Notes: generated by a model from the sequence alone, not told the origin. 64,000 nucleotides of DNA from Paenibacillus paridis (GCF_006345825.1 NZ_VCIX01000090.1:1-64000); one strand, 5' to 3'; shown: positions 8,336-16,942, counted from the stretch's first letter. Program-made: numbers and translations.

Positions 8336-8383
8336 AAAATGAAGCATGCTAGCACTCACAGTTTTGAAAGGAGAAGGAATGAC

Positions 8384-9055
8384 ATGAAAGGAAACTCGTA
8401 TTTCTCGCGCAAGCTTCACTCGCTGCTCGGAATCATTCCGCTCGGCGGCTTTATCGTCGTGCATGGACTGACCAACTACCAGGCGTTTGAACGCGGACCG
8501 GAAGGCTTTAGCAACGGTGTGCATTTTATCAACAGCTTGCCCGTGATCCCGCTGCTCGAGATTTTCGGCATTTACCTCCCGCTTTTGTTTCATGGTATTT
8601 ACGGCTTGTACGTCGCTTACCAATCGAACACGAATACGGGACGCTTCAAATACGGACGGAACTGGGCGTTTACCGCGCAGCGCGTAACAGGGGTACTTAC
8701 CTTTGTCTTCGTATTCTGGCACGTATACCAAACTAGGATTCAAGTTTATCTGGGCCACATCACACATGAAGAGCTTGGGTCAACGATGAACCTAATCGCC
8801 AGCAACCCTACTTATTTTGTACTTTATGTCATCGGCGTGCTTGCTGCTGTGTTCCACTTCAGCAACGGTCTATGGGCATTCCTGATTAGCTGGGGCATTA
8901 CGATCGGCCCTAAAGCTCAGCGTATTTCTTCTTACATTTGCATGGGCATTTTTGTTATCGTTTCCGCGCTGTTCATTCTTTCGCTGGTTGCGTTTAGAGG
9001 CGATGAATTCAAGGAAGCTGCAAGTGCGGTATTGACACTTACGAATATCGGTTAG
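8384..9055 (+). CDS. sdhC: Succinate dehydrogenase cytochrome b558 subunit
   Basis: A 223-residue membrane anchor of complex II that carries two hemes b and passes electrons to menaquinone. It is strongly similar in layout to B. subtilis SdhC: RKLHSLLGIIPLG near the start, PLLFHGIYGLYVAY and FHFSNGLWAF. Four histidines fall at the expected places (H27, H70, H113, H158). Five membrane helices are apparent. I place the start at ATG 8384 because GAAAGGAGAAGG precedes it; the frame opens 45 bp earlier without a suitable site. First gene of sdhCAB. Confidence 0.96.
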   Translation: MKGNSYFSRKLHSLLGIIPLGGFIVVHGLTNYQAFERGPEGFSNGVHFINSLPVIPLLEIFGIYLPLLFHGIYGLYVAYQSNTNTGRFKYGRNWAFTAQRVTGVLTFVFVFWHVYQTRIQVYLGHITHEELGSTMNLIASNPTYFVLYVIGVLAAVFHFSNGLWAFLISWGITIGPKAQRISSYICMGIFVIVSALFILSLVAFRGDEFKEAASAVLTLTNIG

Positions 9056-9079
9056 TTTGTAGACAAGGAGCGAAGCGTT

Positions 9080-10837
9080 ATGGCTAAAAATAAAATTATC
9101 ATCGTTGGCGGCGGTCTGGCCGGCTTGATGGCGACCATCAAAGCTGCAGAAGCTGGCGTGCACGTTGATCTCTTTTCACTGGTTCCGGTCAAACGTTCCC
9201 ACTCGGTATGTGCGCAGGGCGGCATAAACGGCGCCGTAAACACAAAAGGTGAAGGCGATTCTCCATGGGAGCATTTTGACGATACCGTATACGGCGGGGA
9301 TTTCCTAGCAAATCAGCCTCCGGTAAAAGCAATGTGCGATGCGGCGCCTGGCATCATTCACTTGATGGACCGGATGGGCGTTATGTTCAGCCGTACATCC
9401 GAAGGTTTGCTCGACTTCCGTCGCTTTGGCGGCACGAAGCATTCCCGCACGGCATTCGCGGGCGCAACGACGGGCCAACAATTGCTTTATGCACTTGATG
9501 AGCAAGTTCGTCGCTGGGAAGCTGCAGGCCTAGTCAACAAATACGAGCACTGGGAATTCCTTGGCGCTGTTGTAGATGATGACGGCATTTGCCGCGGCGT
9601 TTCTGCGCAGGATCTGCGCACAATGGAAGTACACACGATTCGTGCGGATGCGGTTATCCTTGCATCAGGCGGTCCTGGCATTATTTTTGGAAAAACAACG
9701 AACTCGGTTATCAATACAGGAACTGCAGCTAGTGCGGTGTACCAACAAGGCGTAAACTATGCGAATGGCGAGTTTATCCAGATTCACCCCACGGCGATCC
9801 CAGGCGACGACAAGCTGCGCTTGATGTCTGAATCGGCTCGTGGTGAAGGCGGCAGGATCTGGACATACAAAGACGGCAAGCCTTGGTACTTCCTTGAGGA
9901 AAAATACCCAGCTTACGGAAACTTGGTTCCGCGTGACATTGCAACGCGCGAGATCTTCAGCGTATGCGTCGATCAGAAGCTCGGCATCAACCAAGAAAAC
10001 ATGGTTTACCTTGATCTATCCCATAAAGATCCGAAAGAGCTTGATGTTAAGCTTGGCGGCATCATTGAAATTTACGAGAAGTTCATGGGCGATGACCCGC
10101 GCAAGATCCCGATGAAAATCTTCCCTGCAGTCCACTATTCGATGGGCGGCATGTGGGTCGACTACAATCAAATGACGAACATTCCTGGTCTGTTTGCAGC
10201 CGGCGAGTGTGAGTACCAATACCATGGAGCTAACCGTCTAGGTGCAAACTCCTTGTTGTCCGCTATTTACGGCGGCATGGTTGCTGGTCCGAAAGCTGTT
10301 GAATACATCAAAGGCTTGAAGAAATCGGCAGAAGACGTTGCATCCTCTGTATTCGACCGCGAGAACAAGCGTCAAACGGACAAGTACAACAGCATCATCA
10401 ACATGAACGGCAACGAGAACGCGTATGTCATTCACAAAGAGCTTGGTGAATGGATGACGAACAACATGACCGTTGTACGCTTTAACGACAAGCTGGAGCA
10501 AACGATCCACAAGATCAAAGAGCTCAAGCAGCGTTATGCGAAAATCAACATTAATGATTCCGCGCAATGGAACAATGCCAGCGTGGCATTCACGCGCCAG
10601 CTTTGGAATATGCTTGAGCTTTCGGAAGCGATGACGCTTGGCGGATTGCTTCGTAACGAGAGCCGCGGAGCTCACTATAAACCGGACTTCCCGGACCGTG
10701 ACGACGATCATTTCATGAAATCGACGATTGCGAAATGGACGAAAGAAGGTCCGCAAATTTCTTACGAGGATATCGACGTAAGCTTGATCAAGCCTCGTAA
10801 ACGCGATTACTCGAGCGACAAGAAGAAAGGAGAATAA
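9080..10837 (+). CDS. sdhA: Succinate dehydrogenase flavoprotein subunit
   Basis: The 585-residue catalytic subunit oxidises succinate to fumarate at the cytoplasmic face of complex II. The FAD-binding Rossmann motif IIVGGGLAGLMA is at residues 7-18. H41 in RSHSVCAQGGIN is the position that covalently holds FAD in the family. The active-site stretch (HPTAIPGDDKL, then ESARGEGG) and the capping region are intact. ATG 9080 follows ACAAGGAGCGAAGC. It overlaps sdhB by one base, indicating translational coupling. Confidence 0.98.
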   Translation: MAKNKIIIVGGGLAGLMATIKAAEAGVHVDLFSLVPVKRSHSVCAQGGINGAVNTKGEGDSPWEHFDDTVYGGDFLANQPPVKAMCDAAPGIIHLMDRMGVMFSRTSEGLLDFRRFGGTKHSRTAFAGATTGQQLLYALDEQVRRWEAAGLVNKYEHWEFLGAVVDDDGICRGVSAQDLRTMEVHTIRADAVILASGGPGIIFGKTTNSVINTGTAASAVYQQGVNYANGEFIQIHPTAIPGDDKLRLMSESARGEGGRIWTYKDGKPWYFLEEKYPAYGNLVPRDIATREIFSVCVDQKLGINQENMVYLDLSHKDPKELDVKLGGIIEIYEKFMGDDPRKIPMKIFPAVHYSMGGMWVDYNQMTNIPGLFAAGECEYQYHGANRLGANSLLSAIYGGMVAGPKAVEYIKGLKKSAEDVASSVFDRENKRQTDKYNSIINMNGNENAYVIHKELGEWMTNNMTVVRFNDKLEQTIHKIKELKQRYAKININDSAQWNNASVAFTRQLWNMLELSEAMTLGGLLRNESRGAHYKPDFPDRDDDHFMKSTIAKWTKEGPQISYEDIDVSLIKPRKRDYSSDKKKGE

Positions 10838-11604
10838 TGATGGCTGAAACGACTGTAGCTACAAAATCGGTTAAGTTTATCATCACACGTCAAGATACTC
10901 CTGATTCCAAACCTTATACGGAAGAGTTCGAAGTTCCTTACCGCGCGAATATGAACGTAATCAGCGGCTTGATGGAAATTCAACGTAATCCGAAGAAGGC
11001 TGACGGCGCGAGCACAGCACCGGTATGCTGGGATTCCAACTGCTTGGAAGAAGTATGCGGCGCATGCTCGATGGTCATTAACGGCAAGCCGCGTCAAGCT
11101 TGCAGCGCTTTGATCGACAAGCTGGAGCAACCGATTCGCCTAGAGCCAATGAGCACGTTCCCAGTTGTTCGTGACCTTGTCATTAACCGTGAGCGCATGT
11201 TCGGCGCACTGAAGCGCGTTAAAGCATGGATTCCGATCGATGGCACGTATGATCTTGGACCTGGACCGCGGATGGCTGAAACGAAGCGTCAGTGGGCGTA
11301 CGAGCTTTCCAAATGCATGACTTGCGGCGTTTGCCTTGAGGCTTGCCCGAACGTGAATGACCGGAACAGCTTTATCGGCCCTGCAGCGATATCCCAAGTT
11401 CGTCTGTTCAATGCTCACCCTACGGGCGAGATGAACAAAGAAGAACGTCTGGATGCACTCATGACCGATGGCGGCATTGAAGGCTGCGGCAACTCGCAGA
11501 ACTGCGTTCGCGCATGCCCGAAAGGCATTCCGCTTACGACTTCAATTGCTGCAATCAACAAGGATACGACTAAGCATTTATTCAAAAAATGGCTAGGCAT
11601 GTAG
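10837..11604 (+). CDS. sdhB: Succinate dehydrogenase iron-sulfur subunit
   Basis: The 255-residue electron-transfer subunit of complex II. Three cluster motifs are visible: the 2Fe-2S site (CWDSNCLEEVCGACS, then C at QAC), a CMTCGVCLEACP motif and a CGNSQNCVRACP motif for the 4Fe-4S and 3Fe-4S clusters. ATG 10837 (or the adjacent ATG 10840) follows AAAGGAG. Last gene of the operon, followed by a strong terminator. Confidence 0.98.
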   Translation: MMAETTVATKSVKFIITRQDTPDSKPYTEEFEVPYRANMNVISGLMEIQRNPKKADGASTAPVCWDSNCLEEVCGACSMVINGKPRQACSALIDKLEQPIRLEPMSTFPVVRDLVINRERMFGALKRVKAWIPIDGTYDLGPGPRMAETKRQWAYELSKCMTCGVCLEACPNVNDRNSFIGPAAISQVRLFNAHPTGEMNKEERLDALMTDGGIEGCGNSQNCVRACPKGIPLTTSIAAINKDTTKHLFKKWLGM

Positions 11605-11619
11605 TGCTAAGCCCGCTTG

Positions 11620-11654
11620 GAAACCCTCGACTAGTTCGGGGGTTTCTTTTTTTA
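11620..11654 (+). terminator. sdhCAB terminator
   Basis: GAAACCCTCGA / TTCGGGGGTTTC hairpin followed by seven or more T residues, 16 bp after the sdhB stop. Confidence 0.9.
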
Positions 11655-11659
11655 CTTTT

Positions 11660-11689
11660 TTGATATTGATTATTATTATCAATGATAGT
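11660..11689 (+). promoter_or_regulatory. Fur box inside a promoter-like element with no gene downstream
   Basis: TGATTATTATTATCA (11667-11681) differs by one base from the 7-1-7 Fur consensus of Bacilli. It lies between a good -35 (TTGATA, 11660-11665) and a -10-like GATAGT (11684-11689, 18-bp spacer), the usual position for repression. The reading direction points into 11690-12110, where I find no protein gene. Confidence 0.6.
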
Positions 11690-12107
11690 GGATGGACATT
11701 CCTTTGTCAATTGGGCATTAAGCGCTATTGATAAAAATGTTTGCTCGGATAAATGCGATAGGATATGGTTTCTGGCATGAAGATTGAATGAGGCGAATCA
11801 TAACATTCAGCATAAATATACTACTAATCGTACAAATCAAACATGCAGCAGCGAGGCTATGCTGCACATATGCAATAACAATCTACTGTTGAGTGTGAAG
11901 GGATGATGCTATCCTGCACCTCTGCAGTAGAATGCGTTAATACAGCGCCTGAGCGTGATGATAAGGTGAACTATATTGTATGGAATGCAAAACATAGCAG
12001 CAGAATCTGGCGAAGAAGCGGCTCCTATCCTGCGTGTGTACAACTTAGCCTGGCTAAGTGGGGGAGAGTGAGGGGTGAGGGTGAAGGGGACCAATCAGCA
12101 AAAGGGG
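11690..12107. other. Gap of ~420 bp without a recognisable gene
   Basis: No frame here has both a ribosome binding site and a plausible product. A frame from 11903 runs on into the HxlR gene on the other strand. Visible structure: a TGCAGCA / TGCTGCA hairpin at about 11845-11867 without a T tract, and a run of G tracts at 12060-12089. It could hold a Fur-controlled small RNA or the remains of a lost iron-uptake gene; neither is shown. Confidence 0.5.
12060..12089 (+). other. G-quadruplex-type motif
   Basis: Four G tracts of 5, 4, 3 and 4 bases are separated by 7, 3 and 4 bases, which fits the G3+N1-7 pattern. It lies just beyond the HxlR gene terminator, in otherwise non-G-rich intergenic DNA. 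Confidence 0.6.
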
Positions 12108-12134
12108 AAAATAAAAAAACCGCCTCAGCGGTTT
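12108..12134 (-). terminator. Terminator of the HxlR gene
   Basis: AAACCGC, CTCA loop, GCGGTTT; read on the minus strand it is followed by a T-rich run complementary to AAAATAAAAAAA. Confidence 0.8.
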
Positions 12135-12140
12135 CTCATT

Positions 12141-12458
12141 TTACATCCATTGTTCGCCCCATTTTTGAATGGATTCGATGACAGGCTCAAGCTCCCGTCC
12201 CTTGCCAGTCAATTCGTACTCAATGCGTACGGGCATCTCAGGGTAAACCTGACGTTTAATAATCGTTATTGATTCCAGTTCTTTCATCCGGTCCGTCAGC
12301 ATTTTGTCGCTCATTTCGGGAATTTGTTCCTTGATCTCTTTGAACCTTTTCGGTCCTCCAAGCAATACCCGAATAATTCTGCCCGTCCACTTTTTACCTA
12401 ATATGTCGGCTGCGGCTTCATACTTTGGGCACATTGTCGAATAATCCAACCGTATCAC
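12141..12458 (-). CDS. HxlR-family winged-helix regulator
   Basis: A 105-residue HxlR/MarR-type DNA-binding protein; relatives such as HxlR, YodB and HypR respond to aldehydes, quinones or disulfide stress. Features: a conserved cysteine near the N terminus (C10 in TMCPKYEAA), GKKWTGRIIRVLL starting the first helices, the recognition region MSDKMLTDRMKELE and the wing with VRIEYELTGKG. The longest frame starts at GTG 12458; ATG 12434 (97 aa) is possible, and neither has a strong ribosome binding site. I prefer GTG because family members carry several residues before the cysteine. A dyad operator covers its promoter (12477-12512), suggesting autoregulation. Confidence 0.88.
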   Translation of the reverse strand: MIRLDYSTMCPKYEAAADILGKKWTGRIIRVLLGGPKRFKEIKEQIPEMSDKMLTDRMKELESITIIKRQVYPEMPVRIEYELTGKGRELEPVIESIQKWGEQWM

Positions 12459-12476
12459 CCCGCTTTTTGTAATCCT

Positions 12477-12512
12477 ATTGTAGCATATGAACGAACTAAA
12501 AGTAAGTTCATA
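12477..12512 (-). promoter_or_regulatory. HxlR promoter with overlapping dyad operator
   Basis: The -10 TACAAT is at 12477-12482 and the -35-like TTACTT at 12500-12505 (17-bp spacer, minus strand). The dyad at 12486-12512 has arms TATGAACGAACT and AGTAAGTTCATA around AAA, with 10 of 12 positions symmetric. It spans the -35 and most of the spacer, so binding would block the promoter. Confidence 0.6.
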
Positions 12513-12594
12513 ACAGTGGGAATACGTGATTTTTTTAAAAAATATATATTTACTATATAAAAGTTAGATTCGTGGCGGTTGTTGCTTTCAAGCG

Positions 12595-13440
12595 TTATAA
12601 ACGAATGATTATCAGACCGGCAAGCGTGCAAGCAAAGGCTGTCCATTGCAAGCCGGTAAGCTTCTCCTTATAAAAAACGATAGCGCCTGCGGCTACAACA
12701 AGGCTGTTTGTTGCGAAGATCGGCGCAGCCAAATTCGCCTGCCCGGTAGCTAGAGCCACCGCATAAAGCTGCAAACCGCCGTAGGAGAACAGTCCCGCGA
12801 TAATGCCGAGCCTCAGGCCGGTTCGCTGGGCGGCTTTCTCAGCCTTGGTCTTGGATGGGATAAGGAACCAGCCGAGCGAAAGGGCATAGGCGATAAATAA
12901 AATCGGGGCGCTGGGCATGCCGAGTTCTTCGGTTACTTTCAGGCCGCCATTGCGAAGAGCGAACATGACAATAGCCACTCCTACGAGAAGGAACCAGCGT
13001 TTCTCCGTAATCGTGAGCGGTTCTTTCCTCTTATGGGCGATAAATACAACGGCAAGCAGGAGGAAGGTGATACCGACCGCTTCATAAGCGCTAAGTGGCT
13101 CCCTGTACCACCATGTCGCCAGGGCAATCACTAATATGATATTCATATTGGTAAGCGGAGACGTTAGGCTGGCCGGGCCAAAATGCAAGGCCTTCATAAA
13201 TAAAGCATTGCCCCAAGCCGATCCAGCACCGATAATGATGCCTGCGATCCACACCTTCGGATTGCCAAGCACACCAATCGTTCCCTCAAGCGCTGCATGT
13301 ACGCCAAAACCTAACGTACCGGAAGCGTATAATCCTAGGAGGAGTGTTCGCGTTGAACCGCCGCGCATTTGGGATACTTTCATCCACCAGCCTGCGAGTC
13401 CGAACAAAAAAGCGCTGCTGATGGCTGTTATGAGCCACAT
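12595..13440 (-). CDS. EamA/DMT-family membrane transporter
   Basis: A 281-residue protein with about ten hydrophobic segments arranged as two EamA repeats (about 1-135 and 145-281), typical of drug/metabolite exporters. Visible landmarks: the N-terminal SSAFLFGLAGWWMK, PLTNMNIILVIALATWWYREPLS ending the first repeat, and LAAPIFATNSLVVAAGAIVFYKEKLTG ending the second. The substrate is not predictable. It lies 136 bp upstream of, and on the same strand as, the HxlR gene. The dyad operator sits between them, so the HxlR protein probably controls itself rather than the transporter. Confidence 0.88.
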   Translation of the reverse strand: MWLITAISSAFLFGLAGWWMKVSQMRGGSTRTLLLGLYASGTLGFGVHAALEGTIGVLGNPKVWIAGIIIGAGSAWGNALFMKALHFGPASLTSPLTNMNIILVIALATWWYREPLSAYEAVGITFLLLAVVFIAHKRKEPLTITEKRWFLLVGVAIVMFALRNGGLKVTEELGMPSAPILFIAYALSLGWFLIPSKTKAEKAAQRTGLRLGIIAGLFSYGGLQLYAVALATGQANLAAPIFATNSLVVAAGAIVFYKEKLTGLQWTAFACTLAGLIIIRL

Positions 13441-13548
13441 GGATGTTCATCCCCTCAAATTTGTTACACAAATGAAATAGTTCTGTTATCGTCTCATCAC
13501 ATTAATGGGCTATTATAATAAACAAGACCCCCTTTTTTAATATATCTT

Positions 13549-13579
13549 TTGGGACCTGCAGCGTGCAGGTCCACTTTTT
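13549..13579. terminator. Hairpin between EamA and histidinol-phosphatase genes
   Basis: GGACCTGCA, GCG loop, TGCAGGTCC: a 9-bp perfect stem at 13552-13572. The T run follows on the plus strand, where no gene ends, while the minus-strand gene ends at 13596. It probably acts as a terminator for the phosphatase gene. Confidence 0.5.
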
Positions 13580-13595
13580 TTGTCCATATCCTCGA

Positions 13596-14405
13596 CTATA
13601 ACGATACCACTACCGGCTGGCGCTTGCGGTAAAACACCCACTGCTTAAAGCCGATCTCCTTCAACCTTTGCTGAACCCGATCCCAATCATCCCCGACCCG
13701 GCTTGGCAGGTGGGCATCCGAACCGAACGTTACATTTACCCCAAAGAATAGGGCACGCTCCAAAATCGCGTCCGAAGGATACCAGCCTCCAACGTATTTG
13801 GTGCTGCCGGACGTATTGATCTCGATCGCAACGCCATTTTCAGCGATGACCTTAAGTGCATCGTCAATATCCGAGTCTGCTGGGATATCGGAGAACGATG
13901 GGTAGTATCCTTTCATGGCATCGATATGACCTAAAATTTCGAACATGCCGCTGCGTGCGGATTGCTTGATAAGCTCGTAGTAGCTTTGCTTCACGCTTAC
14001 ATGCTGTGCCTCATCTAAACCCTTCCAGCGGTTACGATTGAATATGCTGACACCGCCCACCTGATGGACCGAGCCAATCAGATAATCGAACGGAACGCCG
14101 TCGTACGCTTTGCGGTAGCTGTCCAGATACTCAGGGAAAAAATCCGACTCCATGCCAAGCAGCACTTCGATTTTGCCTTCGTATTTCTCCTTCAAGCGAA
14201 GCACTTCATTGACGTAGTTGGCAAAGTCGCTTCTGGCCATGGCAATTCCCGGAGACGGCTGATCTTCCTCGTGGTAAAAGTAAGGCGAGTGGTCGGATAT
14301 GCCAATCACCTGAAGGCCGGCATCAAGCCCGGCAAGTATGTAATCCTCAATATTTCCGTCGGCATGGCCGCATCTGAGATGATGGGTGTGCAAATCGAAT
14401 TTCAT
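13596..14405 (-). CDS. hisJ: PHP-domain histidinol-phosphatase (HisJ/HisK family)
   Basis: A 269-residue PHP-type phosphatase, predicted to dephosphorylate histidinol phosphate in histidine synthesis. The metal-binding PHP signature is at the N terminus (D4-x-H6-x-H8, then RCGHADG), with further ligands in SDHSPYF (D38, H39) and GSVHQVGG, and DAH near the C terminus (SDAHLPSRVGDD). Length is normal. It starts at ATG 14405 preceded by AGGAGAG. No other his gene lies nearby; the gene follows a LysR gene on the same strand with a 32-bp gap and may be co-transcribed with it. A different phosphoester substrate cannot be excluded. Confidence 0.88.
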   Translation of the reverse strand: MKFDLHTHHLRCGHADGNIEDYILAGLDAGLQVIGISDHSPYFYHEEDQPSPGIAMARSDFANYVNEVLRLKEKYEGKIEVLLGMESDFFPEYLDSYRKAYDGVPFDYLIGSVHQVGGVSIFNRNRWKGLDEAQHVSVKQSYYELIKQSARSGMFEILGHIDAMKGYYPSFSDIPADSDIDDALKVIAENGVAIEINTSGSTKYVGGWYPSDAILERALFFGVNVTFGSDAHLPSRVGDDWDRVQQRLKEIGFKQWVFYRKRQPVVVSL

Positions 14406-14437
14406 CTTAATCTCTCCTATTCTATCTGTAGGTCGTC

Positions 14438-15340
14438 TTATTCGCTGCTGATGAAGTGATGCTCGGGCATGCCTTTAAGATCGCTTAGAAATTGCTGCAG
14501 CGCCGTATTGATGTAGCGCCCGGACTTATAGACGACACCCACCGGATGGCTGGTTTCCAGCTCGTTTACTTTGATCATTTTTAGTGTGCCCATTCGGAGC
14601 TCGTTAGCGATAGAAAGCTTGGATACGACGGCGGCGCCCAAATTAATTTCGACCATGCGTTTGACTTCCTCGCTGCTGGACACCTCCATCACAATATTCG
14701 GCTGTATATTGTACTTACGGAATATTTTATCGACGAACTTGCGTCCAAGCGTATCGGGAGCGAGCATGATCATTGGGATATCCTTGAGCGTATCGACGGT
14801 TGTATGCGTAAGCCGGCTCATATGGTGAGAAGGCGGGACAACAAGCTCGAACGTATCGTAGTAAAGAACAGAGGAGGTGACATTCGGGTTTTTTTCGGTT
14901 AGGTAGGTAATGCCGATATCGACGGATCCATTTTCAACGCTGGCCATGACTTGGGATGAGGGCATGGAATGGATCGTTGTTTTAATCAAAGGAAATTGGT
15001 TTTGAAAATACGACATGACGCGAGGCAAAATTTGAATGGCGATGGAGGATGTTGTGCCAAGCAAAATGTGACCTTGCGGCGTTAGGTTCAAATCGGACAG
15101 CTTATGCTTTAATTCCTCAACAATGTTAAGGATTTGCTCTGCGTGCTCCAGAAAAACTTGACCGTGGTCGGTTAAAGTGACTGGTTGATTACGATCGATA
15201 AGGACCGTCTTGAACTCATCCTCCAGACTTTTGATTTGTGCCGATACAGCAGGCTGGGTCAGGTTGAGAAGTTCGCCGGCTTTTCGGAAACTCATCGTCT
15301 TGGATATCGTTTGGAGTGTTTCAAGCTGGCTGATGTTCAC
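14438..15340 (-). CDS. LysR-family transcriptional regulator
   Basis: A 300-residue LysR regulator. HTH at residues 1-60 (MSFRKAGELLNLTQPAVSAQ), effector domain with IRLGTTSS-like IILLGTTSSIAIQILP at about 92 and the central VDIGITYL. It resembles the CysL/CysB-like branch in general layout but I cannot assign a ligand. ATG 15340 follows GAGGGGGA. It lies 32 bp upstream of the histidinol-phosphatase gene on the same strand. Confidence 0.88.
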   Translation of the reverse strand: MNISQLETLQTISKTMSFRKAGELLNLTQPAVSAQIKSLEDEFKTVLIDRNQPVTLTDHGQVFLEHAEQILNIVEELKHKLSDLNLTPQGHILLGTTSSIAIQILPRVMSYFQNQFPLIKTTIHSMPSSQVMASVENGSVDIGITYLTEKNPNVTSSVLYYDTFELVVPPSHHMSRLTHTTVDTLKDIPMIMLAPDTLGRKFVDKIFRKYNIQPNIVMEVSSSEEVKRMVEINLGAAVVSKLSIANELRMGTLKMIKVNELETSHPVGVVYKSGRYINTALQQFLSDLKGMPEHHFISSE

Positions 15341-15414
15341 GTCAATCCCCCTCTCAAAAATACATAATGCTCAAATGCTTATTATACTATTATAATGGAT
15401 ACCCCTTGGTTCAG

Positions 15415-15491
15415 CAAAAAAAGGGCCGCCTCCGCTTTAGGCAAGATGCCAAGCAGGTGCAGCCCTACAGGCGCTATTCGGAGCAGGCGGC
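15415..15491 (-). terminator. Probable corA terminator
   Basis: Arms GCCGCCT (15425-15431) and AGGCGGC (15485-15491) with partial extension (TCCG / CGGA) enclose smaller hairpins. On the minus strand a T run (complement of AAAAAAA at 15416-15422) follows. Confidence 0.45.
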
Positions 15492-16426
15492 TATAGCCAC
15501 TCCTTCTTGCGGAAAATAAAGAACATGCTTATGCCGAGCAGCAGCATGATGCCGAGCAAAATATATGACCCCAGCCGCAGATGCAAGCCCGGAATAAAAT
15601 CGAAGTTCATTCCATAGATGCCGGTAATAAAGGTGAGCGGCATGAAAATCGTCGTAATGGCGGTAAACACGCGCATGATTTCATTGGCGCGGTTGGATAC
15701 GCTGGATTGGTAGGCCTCGCGCAAGTTGCCCATTAGATCGCGGTACGTATCGAAGGACTCGGCGATTTTCAAAGCATTTTCGTATATATCGCTAAAATAT
15801 TTTTGGAGCTGATCGTCGATCAGCTTTAGATCCTTTTTGTTTAGCGTTGCAATGACATCGCGCTGCGGGCCGAGCACTTTCTTGAGCCAGAGAATTTCCC
15901 CGCGCAAACCGATAATTTCATTCAAATGCGACTTCTTGGTATGCATCAAGATATCCTCTTCAAGCGCTTCAATGCGGTTGTCGATTCGGTCACCGACGAG
16001 GAAGTAATTATCCACGACGATATCGACAAGGTGATAAAGGAAATAATCGGGACGGCTGACTTCCTGTTCCCATAGAACAGGCTTTAGGGAACGCAGCTCG
16101 TTAATTTTTTGTTTCGTAACGGTTATAATAAAGTGGCGGCCGAGAAAAATGTTCAGCGCCCTGAGAAAAATCTCTTCGTCATCAAAACGGATGCTGTTTA
16201 TAACGATAAAATAATGGCTTTCGTAAATTTCGATCTTTGGTCGCTGTTCCTCTTCGCTAAGGCAATCCTCAACGGCCAGATCATGCATGCTGAACAGCGG
16301 TTGCAGCACGGCTAGGTCTTCAACATCGGCATCTATCCAGTAGAAGCCTTCTTTCGACGGGACAAGCGTTTCATTGATATCATCAATTGTGGTAAAAATT
16401 CCATTGCTAACGAGACGTATTTTCAT
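15491..16426 (-). CDS. corA: CorA-type magnesium/cobalt transporter
   Basis: A 311-residue CorA-family ion channel: a large cytoplasmic funnel domain (1-245), then two C-terminal membrane helices. The signature GMN (residues 272-274 in IYGMNF) sits at the end of helix 1, and the basic tail FRKKEWL follows helix 2. ATG 16426 is preceded by AAGGAGTGAC. It is isolated, on the opposite strand from the S-box met operon. No Mg-sensing leader was recognised. Confidence 0.95.
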   Translation of the reverse strand: MKIRLVSNGIFTTIDDINETLVPSKEGFYWIDADVEDLAVLQPLFSMHDLAVEDCLSEEEQRPKIEIYESHYFIVINSIRFDDEEIFLRALNIFLGRHFIITVTKQKINELRSLKPVLWEQEVSRPDYFLYHLVDIVVDNYFLVGDRIDNRIEALEEDILMHTKKSHLNEIIGLRGEILWLKKVLGPQRDVIATLNKKDLKLIDDQLQKYFSDIYENALKIAESFDTYRDLMGNLREAYQSSVSNRANEIMRVFTAITTIFMPLTFITGIYGMNFDFIPGLHLRLGSYILLGIMLLLGISMFFIFRKKEWL

Positions 16427-16732
16427 CCGGAGTCACTCCTTAATTTCAATTAGAGGAAACTGCCGGCTGAATTGGACTTGGCCGGCAGTAACCGTATTCG
16501 ACTGTTTTCAGGCTTAGGTCTGTCGCCTTCCATGTCCTTTGCACCCCTTATTCGTGGAATTTGTCGTCATAATTCTTGTCTAGTATACTCCTGCACCAGC
16601 TTTACATTCAAGCATAAAAACTGCGAATTTCCGGCTATTTCTTCAGCGTATGCAAATGTACTTCTTGACGCGATTGACAGAATGCATTAAAGTTGAATTG
16701 AAATGTAACCGCGGAAAATTGAATAGACTACT
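16427..16732. other. Intergenic region between corA and the S-box
   Basis: No gene seen. One clear inverted repeat, ACTGCCGGC (16459-16467) / GCCGGCAGT (16481-16489), a 9-bp stem without a convincing T tract on either strand, lies 33 bp upstream of corA. Confidence 0.5.
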
Positions 16733-16846
16733 TTCTTATCAAGAGCAGGCGGAGGGACTAGCCCGATGAAGCCCGGCAACCGGCGTATTATACGCACGGT
16801 GCTAATTCTTGCGGAGACATTTATGTTTCTGAGAGATGAGAGAGGC
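16733..16846 (+). ncRNA. SAM riboswitch (S-box)
   Basis: Classic S-box sequence in order: CTTATCAAGAGCAGGCGGAG, GGACTAGCCCGATGAAGCCC, GGCAACCGGC, GGTGCTAATTCTTGCGG and GAGAGATGAGAGAGGC. It binds S-adenosylmethionine and terminates transcription when methionine/SAM is plentiful. It controls metA-metI-metC. Confidence 0.98.
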
Positions 16847-16870
16847 GGATGGCTTATTTACTGAGCATAC

Positions 16871-16902
16871 GACCTTTTCTCACAGCAGAAAGGGTCTTTT
16901 TC
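16871..16902 (+). terminator. S-box terminator
   Basis: GACCTTTTC / GAAAGGGTC hairpin followed by TTTTT, 41 bp before metA: the expression platform of the S-box. Confidence 0.9.
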
Positions 16903-16942
16903 ATGTTCAAGCGGTCATACTGCCTAAAGAGGAGTGAAAATC

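Noticed and set aside
11903..12181. 92-residue plus-strand frame after the Fur box
   Set aside because: Low-complexity translation with no domain; it runs through the HxlR terminator into that gene in antisense. Only a GGG before the start.
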